Shown here: positions 24,986 to 33,857 of the stretch, in pieces
How positions within the stretch are numbered: position 1 is the first letter of the stretch
How the letters are laid out: the number at the start of each line of letters is the position of its first letter
Assembly (NCBI GenBank): GCA_949741605.1
Contig: CATJNB010000123.1
Span: 1-47,935 of the forward strand
From: an uncultured Eubacteriales bacterium
Lineage (GTDB): Bacteria; Bacillota; Clostridia; Oscillospirales; Acutalibacteraceae
Length of the DNA: 47,935 nucleotides
Direction: 5' to 3'
Program-made: the position numbers and the translations under genes
Notes under the pieces: model-generated
Database searches by the model: none
Seen by the model: only the letters and a program-made list of their open reading frames with translations
Told to the model about the DNA's origin: nothing

Positions 24986-25483
24986 ATGCCGCTCACCATC
25001 AATCCCGTATCCCGCGAAAACATCCCAACCTTATGCAAGTTAGCAAAAGACATCTGGAATGAATATTTTCCAGCGATCCTCCCCCAACCGCAAATCACCT
25101 ATATGGTAGAAAAATACCAGTCCGGGCCTGCTATCGAACGTCAGATTGCACACGGATACCAGTATTTTTTTCTCGAACGGGAAGCGGAATTGATTGGTTA
25201 CTGCGGGGTGCAGCCGCAGGGAGACAGGCTCTTTTTAAGCAAATTGTACCTGAAAAAAGAGTGGCGGGGAAAAGGCTACGCAGGGCAAGCCTTCCGGTAC
25301 TTGTACCGCATAGCCAAAGAACACAATCTGACTGCGGTCTGGCTGACGGTCAACCGCAATAATGAAATTGCCATCCACGCCTATGAAAAACAAGGCTTTG
25401 AAACCGTCAGCGAACAAAAGACGGATATTGGCCAAGGTTTTTATATGGATGATTATGTTATGGAAAAAGAAATCCCATCCTAA
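24986..25483 (+). CDS. GNAT-family N-acetyltransferase
   Basis: Acetyl-CoA-dependent acetyltransferase. The acetyl-CoA loop RGKGYAGQAF (Q/R-x-x-G-x-G/A variant) lies at about 90-99 and is followed by the family's final part, NEIAIHAYEKQGFE. LFLSKLYLKKEWRGKG is the typical strand leading into it. The ATG of MPLTIN has AAAGGGG 8 nt upstream, unlike the track start, giving 165 residues. The acceptor substrate cannot be predicted. It is 48 nt before the MBOAT gene and may be cotranscribed, which would be consistent with, but does not show, a role in surface modification. Confidence 0.85.
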   Translation: MPLTINPVSRENIPTLCKLAKDIWNEYFPAILPQPQITYMVEKYQSGPAIERQIAHGYQYFFLEREAELIGYCGVQPQGDRLFLSKLYLKKEWRGKGYAGQAFRYLYRIAKEHNLTAVWLTVNRNNEIAIHAYEKQGFETVSEQKTDIGQGFYMDDYVMEKEIPS

Positions 25484-25531
25484 GGCGCAGGCATCCCCCA
25501 AAACTATTCTGGCTGGAGCAGGAGGTAAAAT

Positions 25532-26944
25532 ATGGTATTCAGCAGCCTGAATTTTATGTTTGTGTTTCTCCCGATTGTGCTGGGAGTCTATTTCCTGTCG
25601 CCCAGGATCATCAAGAACCTGATCCTGTTTCTGGCAAGCCTTGTTTTTTACGCATGGGGGGAGCCTGTTTATGTGCTCCTGATGATCTTTTCCACCCTTG
25701 TTGACTATACCCATGGCTATTTTGTCCAAAAGTACCGCGGGACCCGAAAAGCAAAAGTTTTCCTGATTTCGTCCGTGGTCATCAACCTCGGGGTGCTGGG
25801 CTTCTTTAAATACAGCGATTTTATCATCGGCAATATCAATGCCCTGACCGGCGCCTCCATCCCCCTTTTGGGACTTGCCCTGCCGATTGGCATTTCCTTT
25901 TACACCTTTCAAACCATGTCCTATACCATCGACGTGTACCGCGGCGACGCCAAAGCCCAGCGCAATATCATTTCCTTTGGCGCGTATGTTTCCCTGTTCC
26001 CGCAGCTGGTTGCGGGGCCGATTGTCCGCTACTCCACCATTGCCGAACAGCTCAACCACAGACGGGAAAATTCGGAGCTGTTTGCCGATGGGGTGCAGCG
26101 TTTTGTAACCGGCCTTGGCAAAAAGGTCCTGCTTGCCAACAGTATTGGCGCTGTCTGGACAGAGCTTTCCTCCCTGCCCAGCGGGGAGCTGAGCGTACTG
26201 GGGGCATGGATTGGCGCGATTGCCTATACCTTCCAAATCTATTTTGACTTTTCCGGTTATTCCGACATGGCCATTGGCCTTGGGAAAATGTTTGGCTTCC
26301 GGTTCCTCGAAAACTTCCAGTACCCCTATATTTCCAAAAGTGTCACCGAGTTTTGGCGCAGATGGCATATCTCCCTTGGCACATGGTTCCGCGAATACCT
26401 CTATATCCCTCTGGGCGGCAACCGCAAGGGCCTGCCGCGCCAGATTGTGAATATCGCGATTGTCTGGCTGTGTACGGGCATTTGGCATGGCGCGAGCTGG
26501 AACTTTATTGTATGGGGCGTGTATTACGGCATCCTGTTAATGCTCGAAAAAATCTTTTTGCTGCGGGTACTCCAGAAGCTCCCCTCGATTTTTGGGCGCA
26601 TTTATACCCTCTTTTTCGTCATTATCAGCTGGGTCATCTTTGCCTTTGATTCCCTCGGGCAGGGCTGGACATATCTTAAGGGGATGTTCGGTTTTGGAGG
26701 GCTTGCGCTCGTCAATGACCGCGCCTTGTATTTGCTGCTTACCAATGCCATCCTGCTTGCCATCCTGATCATCGGCTGTACGCCGCTGCCCGCCAAGGTG
26801 GGACGTACGTTAATGCGCGTCTGGAACGACCGGAAAGTGGCCCCGATGCTTGTGCAGAATGTCGTGCTGGCGGGGATTTTCCTCATTTCGGTGGCGTATT
26901 TGGTGGACAGTACCTATAATCCCTTTTTATATTTCCGGTTTTAG
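25532..26944 (+). CDS. MBOAT-family O-acyltransferase (AlgI/DltB-like)
   Basis: Polytopic membrane acyltransferase that carries acetyl groups across the membrane for O-acetylation of an extracellular polymer. It has about ten hydrophobic helices, the AlgI-type segment WRRWHISLGTWFREYLYIPLGG and the conserved catalytic His in CTGIWHGASWNF. At 470 residues it is family-typical. AGGAGG precedes the ATG. The next gene, 12 nt downstream, is a DHHW/AlgJ-like protein that normally acts as the periplasmic or surface transferase partner, so this is a two-gene acetylation module. The glycan target is not evident. Confidence 0.93.
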   Translation: MVFSSLNFMFVFLPIVLGVYFLSPRIIKNLILFLASLVFYAWGEPVYVLLMIFSTLVDYTHGYFVQKYRGTRKAKVFLISSVVINLGVLGFFKYSDFIIGNINALTGASIPLLGLALPIGISFYTFQTMSYTIDVYRGDAKAQRNIISFGAYVSLFPQLVAGPIVRYSTIAEQLNHRRENSELFADGVQRFVTGLGKKVLLANSIGAVWTELSSLPSGELSVLGAWIGAIAYTFQIYFDFSGYSDMAIGLGKMFGFRFLENFQYPYISKSVTEFWRRWHISLGTWFREYLYIPLGGNRKGLPRQIVNIAIVWLCTGIWHGASWNFIVWGVYYGILLMLEKIFLLRVLQKLPSIFGRIYTLFFVIISWVIFAFDSLGQGWTYLKGMFGFGGLALVNDRALYLLLTNAILLAILIIGCTPLPAKVGRTLMRVWNDRKVAPMLVQNVVLAGIFLISVAYLVDSTYNPFLYFRF

Positions 26945-26956
26945 GAGGCGCGGCTT

Positions 26957-28141
26957 ATGAAACATCAGATGAAACGCCGGCGTAAGCTGGAACCCCGTCA
27001 AATCCGCAACCGTGTGCTGACGATTGTTTTTGTGGTGCTGCTCATGGGCCTTGCCCTGTTAAACCTTTTGTGGCCAAAGCAGAGCTTTTCCCAAAATGAA
27101 AACCGCGTTTTAGAAACGTTCCCGGAATTTAGCTGGGAAACCCTCATCAGCGGAAAATTTACCGAAGGCTTTGATACGTATATTACGGACCATTTTGCGT
27201 TCCGTGACGTGTGGGTCGGAGCGAAAACCTTTGCAGAAATCGGGATTTTGAAAAAAGATTCCGGCGGGGTATACCTTGCCAAAGACGGCTATTTGATCGA
27301 ACGCTTCGACACGCTTGAGCGCGACAAGCAGACCGGCCAGACGCGTTATGAACAGAACCTCAATTATGTAAAAACCTTTGCGGAAAATATGAAGGCGCGT
27401 TTTAATATCGACGTGCGTACCATGCTCGTACCGACTGCCAGTTATGTACTCTCGGAAAAGCTGCCGGCCTTTGCCCCGGAACTCGACCAGAACGAGCTGA
27501 TCGAACAGGCCAAAACAACGGTCCCGAATTTTCTCGACCTGCGCGGTGTACTCCGGGCGCACAAGGAGGAGGACATCTATTACCGCACCGACCACCACTG
27601 GACCAATCTCGGTGTGTGCTATGCGTATGGGGCGTTTTGTCAGGCTGTGGGACTGCAGGCGCATCCCCCCAGCTGGTACCAGACCGAAACCCTGAGCGAG
27701 AAGTTTTACGGAACCACCTACTCCAAAGCCAGCCTCTATACCGCACAGCCTGATACTATTACGGCCTATCACGCCCCCCAGCAGCCGGAGGTCAGCGTGG
27801 ACTATAACCTTGGCCGCCGCGTCACCAATACCCTTTATGAACGCAGCCATCTGGAAACAAAAGATAAATATTCGGTGTTCCTCGATGGCAACCAGCCCAT
27901 TGTGAAAATCACCACCCAGAATAAAAACGGCCGCAAGCTCATGATCATCAAGGATTCTTATGCCAACAGCTTTGCGACGTTTGCTGTCAACGACTATGAG
28001 GAAGTGACCCTTGTTGACCTGCGCCATTATCGTGCCCAGTTGTCAAAGCTGGTCGAAGAAAGCGGGGTCAATGAAATTTTAGTGCTGTATAATGTCAGCG
28101 GGTTCGCAAGCGACGCAAACCTCTTTTTGATTACCCGTTAA
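26957..28141 (+). CDS. DHHW-family protein, AlgJ/AlgX-like acetylation partner
   Basis: Membrane-anchored SGNH-hydrolase-like protein with one N-terminal membrane helix (about 17-37) and a large outer domain. The family name motif is present as YYRTDHHWTNLG at about 206-217 with the catalytic-type Asp-His pair, and MIIKDSYANSFATFA supplies the Ser-containing segment. Length 394 fits. It is the second gene of the MBOAT pair and likely moves acetyl groups from the MBOAT protein onto a surface glycan. A terminator follows. Confidence 0.88.
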   Translation: MKHQMKRRRKLEPRQIRNRVLTIVFVVLLMGLALLNLLWPKQSFSQNENRVLETFPEFSWETLISGKFTEGFDTYITDHFAFRDVWVGAKTFAEIGILKKDSGGVYLAKDGYLIERFDTLERDKQTGQTRYEQNLNYVKTFAENMKARFNIDVRTMLVPTASYVLSEKLPAFAPELDQNELIEQAKTTVPNFLDLRGVLRAHKEEDIYYRTDHHWTNLGVCYAYGAFCQAVGLQAHPPSWYQTETLSEKFYGTTYSKASLYTAQPDTITAYHAPQQPEVSVDYNLGRRVTNTLYERSHLETKDKYSVFLDGNQPIVKITTQNKNGRKLMIIKDSYANSFATFAVNDYEEVTLVDLRHYRAQLSKLVEESGVNEILVLYNVSGFASDANLFLITR

Positions 28142-28153
28142 TCTTCCTGTTCC

Positions 28154-28186
28154 AAAGCCTTCGGATTTGATCCGGGGGCTTTTTCA
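28154..28186 (+). terminator. Intrinsic terminator of the MBOAT-DHHW unit
   Basis: AAAGCCttCGGAT pairs with ATCCGggGGCTTT around a 3-nt loop and ends in TTTTT. Confidence 0.8.
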
Positions 28187-28232
28187 TATTGGACAAAATC
28201 AGAGCATAGGATCGTAAAAGGAGGTGGGGCAT

Positions 28233-28811
28233 ATGGTAGTAGTATCCATCAAAACCAAATTCAAATGGATTCTTGGCGCGATCGTTGTCCTGATTTGCCT
28301 TGCGATTTTAATTACAGCGGTTTCCCTGAATATCCGCGGGGAACAGTGGGCGGTTGCGGCGGATTTGAAGTACCGTCTGAGCGCGCCGGACGCCGATGCA
28401 AGGATTGCTTTTTTAGCACAGTTTGGCTGGGAGGTCAAGGAGGAGCCGGTGGAGGTCAGCGAGGTGGTGATCCCCGGTGAGTTCAGTGAGGTTTACGAGC
28501 AGTACAATGCTATCCAAAAGGAGCATGGGCTGGATTTGTCCAAACACCGCGGGAAAACCTGCAAAAAATGGGTGTATGAGGTTACGAACTATCCGCAGGC
28601 CGGGGAAAGCGTGCGCGCGACCCTGCTCATTATCGACGGCCAAGTGATTGGCGGGGATATCAGCTCCGTTGCGCTGGATGGGTTTATGGAGAGCTTCCTT
28701 GGCAAGAGCAAACCAGACAAAGAAGCTAACGCATCGGTGCCGGATACCGTCGAATATACCGAAACCATGGCAGACCCTGTGATCCCGGAGGGCGCGTGGC
28801 CGACCGATTAG
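28233..28811 (+). CDS. DUF4830-like membrane-anchored protein
   Basis: A 192-residue protein with a basic N-terminus, one hydrophobic helix at about 12-32 and a soluble domain. FLAQFGWEVKEEPVEVSEVVIP, YNAIQKEHGLDLSKHRGKT and the IIDGQVIGGDISS strand match what I recall of the clostridial DUF4830 family, whose function is unknown. An acidic tail with no motif follows. The ATG with AGGAGG 8 nt upstream was preferred over the GTG three codons earlier. It stands alone between two other units. Confidence 0.75.
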   Translation: MVVVSIKTKFKWILGAIVVLICLAILITAVSLNIRGEQWAVAADLKYRLSAPDADARIAFLAQFGWEVKEEPVEVSEVVIPGEFSEVYEQYNAIQKEHGLDLSKHRGKTCKKWVYEVTNYPQAGESVRATLLIIDGQVIGGDISSVALDGFMESFLGKSKPDKEANASVPDTVEYTETMADPVIPEGAWPTD

Positions 28812-28834
28812 GGATAGCAAACCAAAGGAAAATT

Positions 28835-28843
28835 TGATATAAT
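28835..28843 (+). promoter_or_regulatory. Extended -10 promoter before adenine deaminase
   Basis: TGATATAAT is the same extended -10 element as before maf, 33 nt upstream of the ade ATG. No purine-riboswitch-like core is visible in this short leader. Confidence 0.6.
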
Positions 28844-28875
28844 GGGGGAAATAAAACCGAAAGGTGAGGACGATC

Positions 28876-30573
28876 ATGAAACCGGGATTTGTGTATGAAA
28901 CCTATGCGCCGTACACCAGGCACGAGAAAGTTTGCGATGTGGTGTTTCGGGGCGGGGAATTTTTCAATGTCTATACAGGCGAGTGGCTGCACGGGGATGT
29001 GGCATGCCAGAATGGGGTGATTGTGGGGATTGGCAGCTACGAAGGCAAAGAAATCGTGGACTGTCAGGGAAAGAAGCTGGTGCCGGGGTTTATCGACGCG
29101 CACCTGCACATGGAATCGACGCTCGTAGCGCCGCACCAGCTTGTGGAAAATGCCGTACAGTTTGGCACGACGACCTATATTGTGGACCCCCACGAAGCCG
29201 CCAACGTATCCGGGAAAGCGGGGATTGATTACCTGCTGGAAGATACCGAGGGCGTACCGGCAAACGTGTACCTGATGATGCCATCGTGCGTACCGGCGAC
29301 GAGCTTTGAAGATAACGGCGCGGTGTTTTCTGCACAGGACATGGCGGGCTATTTGGGGCATCCGCGGGTTCTGGGGCTGGGCGAGGTCATGGATTATCCG
29401 GCCGTTGAAAACGGGCAGCCGGATATGATGGAAAAATTAGCCTTATTTTCCGGGCGTATGATTGACGGCCATGCCCCGAACCTCTCCGAACAGCAGCTGC
29501 AATTGTACCGTCTGGCTGGCATCCGTACAGACCATGAAGCGAGCGGGTTTGCGTATGCCTGTCAGGAGGTACGCAACGGTTTGCAGGTACTCATTGGGGA
29601 AGGGTCTGCGGCGCGGCATCTGGACGAGATTGTAAAAGGGATTGTGCAAAGCGGGATCCGCCCGGACAGCTTTTGTTTCTGTACCGACGACAAGCATATT
29701 CAGGATATCCGCCGGGAAGGGCATATCAGTTACCATATCCGCCGTTCCATAGAACTGGGCCTGCGCCCGGAGGATGCCATCCGTATGGCGACCCTTCATG
29801 CGGCGCGCACCTATGGGCTGGACCACTTGGGGGCAATCCGGGTGGGCGCGCAGGCGGATATCGTGATTTTGGATGACCTTGCGAAGGTGAGCATTGCAAA
29901 AGTCTATTATCAGGGGAAAAACGTCCGGGATTTCAGCTATCAGGGGGTTGTGCCGCCAAGTGAGCTGACCCATACCCTGCACGTAAAGCCGGTGCGCCCG
30001 GAACAGCTGGTTTTGCGATGTGACGGGGAAAGCGATGTGATCGAAGTGCTGCCCGGCGAGCTTCTCACCAAACACCGCCGGATCTGCCTGCCGCAGGTAG
30101 ACGGGATTTTTGTGCCCAATGCCACGTATAATAAGATCGCCGTGGTGGAACGCCACCGGGCAACGGGTAAGGTTGGCACAGGGGCGATTGTGGGGTTTGG
30201 CATCCGGGGCGGGGCGATTGCCTCGAGCGTGTCGCACGATTCGCACAACCTCATTGTGATTGGCGATAATGACAAGGATATCCTGCTGGCACTCACAGAG
30301 CTTGCTCGCATGGGGGGCGGATACTGCATCACCGGGGGCGGGACGGTCAAAGAGAGCCTGCCTTTGCGGATCATGGGGCTGATGAGCGAACGCCCGCATG
30401 ACGAAGTGGACAAGCAGGTCAAAAAGATGACCGCGTTAGCCTATGCTATGGGTGTCAGCCCGGGGATTTCGCCTTTTACCACGTTATCCTTTATGGCGCT
30501 GCCGGTGATCCCGGAACTGCGGGTGACAGCCCGTGGGATTTTCGATGTAGTGACGTTTGAATTTTGCAAGTGA
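28876..30573 (+). CDS. ade: Adenine deaminase
   Basis: Amidohydrolase-superfamily enzyme converting adenine to hypoxanthine and ammonia in purine salvage. The metal-binding HLH is in FIDAHLHMESTLV at about 70; IVDPHEAANVSG, GHAPNLSE and IRTDHEASG supply further ligands and active-site residues, with CTDDKH late in the barrel. The C-terminal Ade domain follows (GFGIRGGAIASSVSHDSHNL). The ATG after GTGAGG gives 565 residues, normal for the bacterial enzyme. A pseudouridine synthase starts 3 nt after the stop. Confidence 0.94.
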   Translation: MKPGFVYETYAPYTRHEKVCDVVFRGGEFFNVYTGEWLHGDVACQNGVIVGIGSYEGKEIVDCQGKKLVPGFIDAHLHMESTLVAPHQLVENAVQFGTTTYIVDPHEAANVSGKAGIDYLLEDTEGVPANVYLMMPSCVPATSFEDNGAVFSAQDMAGYLGHPRVLGLGEVMDYPAVENGQPDMMEKLALFSGRMIDGHAPNLSEQQLQLYRLAGIRTDHEASGFAYACQEVRNGLQVLIGEGSAARHLDEIVKGIVQSGIRPDSFCFCTDDKHIQDIRREGHISYHIRRSIELGLRPEDAIRMATLHAARTYGLDHLGAIRVGAQADIVILDDLAKVSIAKVYYQGKNVRDFSYQGVVPPSELTHTLHVKPVRPEQLVLRCDGESDVIEVLPGELLTKHRRICLPQVDGIFVPNATYNKIAVVERHRATGKVGTGAIVGFGIRGGAIASSVSHDSHNLIVIGDNDKDILLALTELARMGGGYCITGGGTVKESLPLRIMGLMSERPHDEVDKQVKKMTALAYAMGVSPGISPFTTLSFMALPVIPELRVTARGIFDVVTFEFCK

Positions 30574-30576
30574 GGG

Positions 30577-31296
30577 GTGGGGGTTACGGAACGTCTGGAC
30601 AAGATATTAAGCTCACAGAATTTTGGCAGTCGCAAAGATACCGCAAAGCTCATCCGTACAGGACGGGTCAGTGTCAATGGGCAGCGGGTAACACGCCCCG
30701 AAGCCAAAGCCGACCCCGGGCAGGACAGCATCACATTAGACGGCAAGGAAATCGGGTATGAACGGCGGGTCTATTATATGATGAATAAACCGGGCGGTGT
30801 GTTGAGCGCAGCCCGCGACAAGCACAGCAAAACCGTTTTGGACCTGTTGCCTCCAGAATACCAAAGGCGGGGTCTGTTTCCAGCGGGGCGTCTGGATAAG
30901 GACACCCAAGGGCTTCTGCTGATCACCGATGACGGCGATTTTGCCCACCGGATGCTCTCCCCGAAAAGCGGTGTTCGGAAAATTTACCATGCCCGTTTGG
31001 ATGCGCCCATTGGTGCAGAGGATATCCGCGCGTTTGAACAGGGGGTGCAGCTGGAGGATTTCCAGTGTTTGCCTGCCGGGCTGCGGGTGTTGGATGAGGG
31101 CAGCGAACCGCTGGTTGAGGTGACGGTGTGCGAAGGGAAATTCCATCAGGTAAAACGCATGTTTGCAGCGCGGGGGAAACAGGTCACGTTTTTAAAACGG
31201 GTACAAATTGGCGGCCTTGTTTTGGAGGAAACCCTAGCTTTGGGGGAAACTAGGAAGCTCACCCCACAGGAGTTGGAACGCATTTTCCACCCATAA
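30577..31296 (+). CDS. RsuA-family rRNA pseudouridine synthase
   Basis: Isomerises uridine to pseudouridine in ribosomal RNA (16S U516 or 23S sites in RsuA/RluB-type relatives). The N-terminal S4 RNA-binding domain (RLDKILSSQNFGSRKDTAKLIRTGRV) is followed by the catalytic motif PAGRLDKDTQGLLLITDDG with the active Asp, and by KFHQVKRMFAARG. At 239 residues it is typical. The GTG start has a poorly spaced ribosome site (GAGGG overlapping), but no ATG is nearby in frame. It follows ade by 3 nt, probably translated by coupling, though functionally unrelated. Confidence 0.9.
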   Translation: MGVTERLDKILSSQNFGSRKDTAKLIRTGRVSVNGQRVTRPEAKADPGQDSITLDGKEIGYERRVYYMMNKPGGVLSAARDKHSKTVLDLLPPEYQRRGLFPAGRLDKDTQGLLLITDDGDFAHRMLSPKSGVRKIYHARLDAPIGAEDIRAFEQGVQLEDFQCLPAGLRVLDEGSEPLVEVTVCEGKFHQVKRMFAARGKQVTFLKRVQIGGLVLEETLALGETRKLTPQELERIFHP

Positions 31297-31298
31297 AG

Positions 31299-31339
31299 AA
31301 AAAACGTAGTGCTTTCTGTTTGAAAGGCACTACGTTTTT
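31299..31339. terminator. Bidirectional terminator
   Basis: ACGTAGTGC...TTTC pairs with GAAA.GCACTACGT and is framed by A-run and T-run. It serves the convergent pseudouridine synthase and trpS transcripts. Confidence 0.9.
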
Positions 31340-31342
31340 GAT

Positions 31343-32362
31343 TTAGAGGACAAAGCCGATTTTTTTCATTACTTTTTTCAGGGTACGCCCGGAGAGATGC
31401 AGGGCGTCCTGCGCGCACTTGGAATAACAGCTTTCGAGATACGCCTTATCCTGCACCAGCATGTGGAAACGTTCCTGAATGGGCCGCAGATGCTCAATGA
31501 GGGCCTCAGCCACCGCGGCTTTAAAATCGCCGTAGCCTTTTCCGCTGAAATCGGTTTCGATTTGCTCGAAAGAGCGGCCGGTGATACACGAATAAATCCG
31601 CATCAGGTTATTGATCCCATCCTTGCCGTCGGCGTAGGCAACGGAGCCATCGCTGTCGGTGACGGCGCGTTTGAGCTTGCGGACAATATCATCCGGGGAG
31701 TCAAGCAGGGAGAGATAGGCGTTTGCGTTGTCATCGGACTTGGACATTTTCTTTAAGGGGTCTTGCAGCGACATAATCCGTGCGCCGGTTTTGGGGATAT
31801 AGGGGTCTGGGATGGTGAAGGTCGGCGAGTAGGCGCCGTTAAAACGGGAGGCAATATCGCGGGCTAATTCGAGGTGCTGTTTCTGGTCCGCGCCCACGGG
31901 CACTAAATCCGCCTGATATAACAGGATGTCCGCAGCCATCAGGGAAGGGTAGGCGAACAGGCCGACATTAATATTATCCGCATGGCGCAGGGACTTATCT
32001 TTAAACTGGGTCATGCGGGAAAGCTCCCCGAACTGGGTATAGCAATTGAGAATCCACGCAAGCTCGGCATGGGTATGCACGTGGCTCTGGATAAAGAAAA
32101 TGCTTTTTTCAAGGTCAATCCCGCAGGAGAGCAGCAGGGCGTATGCTTCCAGCACATTGCGGCGGAACTTTGGCGGGTCTTGACGCACCGTAATGGTATG
32201 CAGGTCCGCCAGGGCAAAGATACAGCGGTAATCATCCTGCAAGGTAATCCAGTTTTGGAGCGCGCCAAGATAGTTGCCAAGGGTGATGGTGCCGCTGGGC
32301 TGGATGGCGCTGAAGATAATTTTTTTCGGGTTGTCGGGGGTTTGGGTGTTTGAGGAAGTCAT
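31343..32362 (-). CDS. trpS: Tryptophanyl-tRNA synthetase
   Basis: Class I synthetase charging tRNA-Trp. Seen: the HIGH-like motif PSGTITLGNYLGA at about 20-32, VPVGADQKQHLELARDIA and the KMSKS motif KKMSKSDDN near 208. At 339 residues it is the short bacterial form. GGAGG lies 10 nt before the ATG. It is second in an operon after the PLP aminotransferase (27-nt gap). No T-box leader is present, although trpS in many Firmicutes has one. Confidence 0.97.
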   Translation of the reverse strand: MTSSNTQTPDNPKKIIFSAIQPSGTITLGNYLGALQNWITLQDDYRCIFALADLHTITVRQDPPKFRRNVLEAYALLLSCGIDLEKSIFFIQSHVHTHAELAWILNCYTQFGELSRMTQFKDKSLRHADNINVGLFAYPSLMAADILLYQADLVPVGADQKQHLELARDIASRFNGAYSPTFTIPDPYIPKTGARIMSLQDPLKKMSKSDDNANAYLSLLDSPDDIVRKLKRAVTDSDGSVAYADGKDGINNLMRIYSCITGRSFEQIETDFSGKGYGDFKAAVAEALIEHLRPIQERFHMLVQDKAYLESCYSKCAQDALHLSGRTLKKVMKKIGFVL

Positions 32363-32389
32363 AAAACGGAAACCTCCAATTCTAAAGAT

Positions 32390-33583
32390 TTAGGCAAGAA
32401 ACTGTTTGGCAACCTTACCAAGCAGGGCAACGCCGTCAATAATTTGCTGGTCCGAGGGGGTGGAGAAGTTCATCCGGAAGGACTGGCAAGGGGCAGATTC
32501 GTCGGTCAAAAAGGCGTTGCCGGGCACGACACAGACCTTTTCCTCCACAGCACGCGCACAAAACTCCGGCATGGGGATGGTGTCCGGGAGCGTACACCAC
32601 ACAAAAAGCCCGCCCTGTACCGGTTCATGGGTGATGCCAAGAGGAGACAGGTGCTTGTCGATTTCGCGGAGCATGAGCGAGGACTTGCGGGTATAAATCT
32701 CTTTCATACGCAGGAGATGCTCGTCATAGTCGTAGTGGGTCATGAACTGCGAACAGATCATTTGCGCTAATACATTGGTATGCACATCCGAGCATTGTTT
32801 GCCAACCACCATTTTCTGGATCAGCTCTTTGGGGGCAACGGTATATCCCACACGCAGCCCCGGGGAAATGACTTTGGAGAAAGTGCCGGCATAGATTACA
32901 AGCCCGTCCTCATCCATGGACTTGATGGCAGGGATGGGGTCGCCGGAAACACGCAGATCGCCATAGGGGTTATCTTCGAGGATGATTTTCTGATATTGTT
33001 TGGCAAGCGCATATAATTGTTTGCGCTTGTGGTAGGACATGGTAATCCCGGACGGGTTCTGGAAATTGGGGATGGTGTAAATGAATTTAATATTTGGTTC
33101 CGTTTTCAGGGCTTTTTCCAGAGCGTTGAGGTCCATGCCGTCGGAGTACATGGGGATGCCATGCAGGCGCACATGATAGGAACGGAAGGTATTGAGCGAG
33201 CCGATAAAGCTGGGAGCCTCACACAGGACAACGTCCCCTTCGTTGCACAGGATCTTGGTGGCAAGGTCGATGACCTGCTGTGCGCCGGACGTAATAATCA
33301 GCTCGTCAAAGTCGCGCCCGATTTCGTGGCGGGATTTCATATAGTCGCGCAAATGGTCGCGCAGGGGCGTGTAACCTTCGGTCAGGCTGTACTGGAGCGC
33401 GGCAATGGGTTCCTCCAGAAGGATCTGGGCGCAAAGTACCGCAATCTCTTTAGCCGGGAAGGCTTCCGGAGCAGGATTGCCGGCAGAGAAGGAGATCACG
33501 TTGGGATCGGAGGAATGTTTGAGGATTTCGCGGATCACAGAGGGCTTGAGGGTAGACATACGCTCGGAAAAGGTAACATTCAT
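32390..33583 (-). CDS. PLP-dependent class I/II aminotransferase
   Basis: Fold-type I aminotransferase of the 2-aminoadipate/aromatic (MocR-like catalytic domain) group, without a DNA-binding domain. The PLP pocket is readable as SGAQQVIDLATKIL, EAPSFIG, PNFQNPSG, EDNPYGDLR and the Lys in TFSKVISPGLRVGY that forms the Schiff base. The ATG of MNVTFSERM, with AAAGGAAG 8 nt upstream, gives 397 residues; the track adds 20 untranslated residues. Likely substrates are an aromatic or branched amino acid with 2-oxoglutarate, not determinable by sight. Confidence 0.9.
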   Translation of the reverse strand: MNVTFSERMSTLKPSVIREILKHSSDPNVISFSAGNPAPEAFPAKEIAVLCAQILLEEPIAALQYSLTEGYTPLRDHLRDYMKSRHEIGRDFDELIITSGAQQVIDLATKILCNEGDVVLCEAPSFIGSLNTFRSYHVRLHGIPMYSDGMDLNALEKALKTEPNIKFIYTIPNFQNPSGITMSYHKRKQLYALAKQYQKIILEDNPYGDLRVSGDPIPAIKSMDEDGLVIYAGTFSKVISPGLRVGYTVAPKELIQKMVVGKQCSDVHTNVLAQMICSQFMTHYDYDEHLLRMKEIYTRKSSLMLREIDKHLSPLGITHEPVQGGLFVWCTLPDTIPMPEFCARAVEEKVCVVPGNAFLTDESAPCQSFRMNFSTPSDQQIIDGVALLGKVAKQFLA

Positions 33584-33609
33584 GACAGGAACTTCCTTTC
33601 TCAGACAAA

Positions 33610-33636
33610 CCAGTCCCTGTGGGGCTGGCTTTTTTG
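33610..33636 (+). terminator. Terminator-like hairpin in aminotransferase leader
   Basis: On the plus strand CCAGtCCC pairs with GGGgCTGG around a 3-nt loop and is followed by CTTTTTT. There is no plus-strand gene upstream, so it either stops antisense transcription or works as a leader hairpin in the minus transcript. Confidence 0.55.
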
Positions 33637-33693
33637 ATACCATAGAAAAAAATCAAAAAAAGATTTTGGAAAAAATTTTTCCCATTGCCTTTT

Positions 33694-33722
33694 ATTTTAT
33701 CACAAAAAGCGGAAACAATCAA
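33694..33722 (-). promoter_or_regulatory. Predicted promoter of the aminotransferase-trpS operon
   Basis: On the minus strand TTGATT and TGATAAAAT (extended -10) are separated so that hexamers lie 17 nt apart. The leader is about 110 nt and contains the hairpin at 33610-33636. Confidence 0.7.
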
Positions 33723-33857
33723 TTGATGCGTCTGCCAAAAGGGAGCAAAACCAACAAAAGGGGTGCCCAGCGGACAAAAGGAACAAAATGGCGAGGGGAT
33801 GCGAGCGGGAACGGCAGAGCAGGAAGGCGCAAAACAGGCAAAAAACAACAGTGGTTT
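33723..33857. other. Purine-rich stretch between divergent promoters, no gene supported
   Basis: The 384-nt gap between the aminotransferase start and spoIIE holds two promoters and this plus-strand purine-rich part. A 73-codon very basic reading frame from ATG 33726 runs through it, but it lacks a ribosome-binding site and overlaps the spoIIE promoter, so I do not call it. Confidence 0.5.

Noticed and set aside
25235-26488. 417-residue frame antisense to the MBOAT gene
   Set aside because: It contradicts a well-supported membrane protein on the plus strand and has no start signals.
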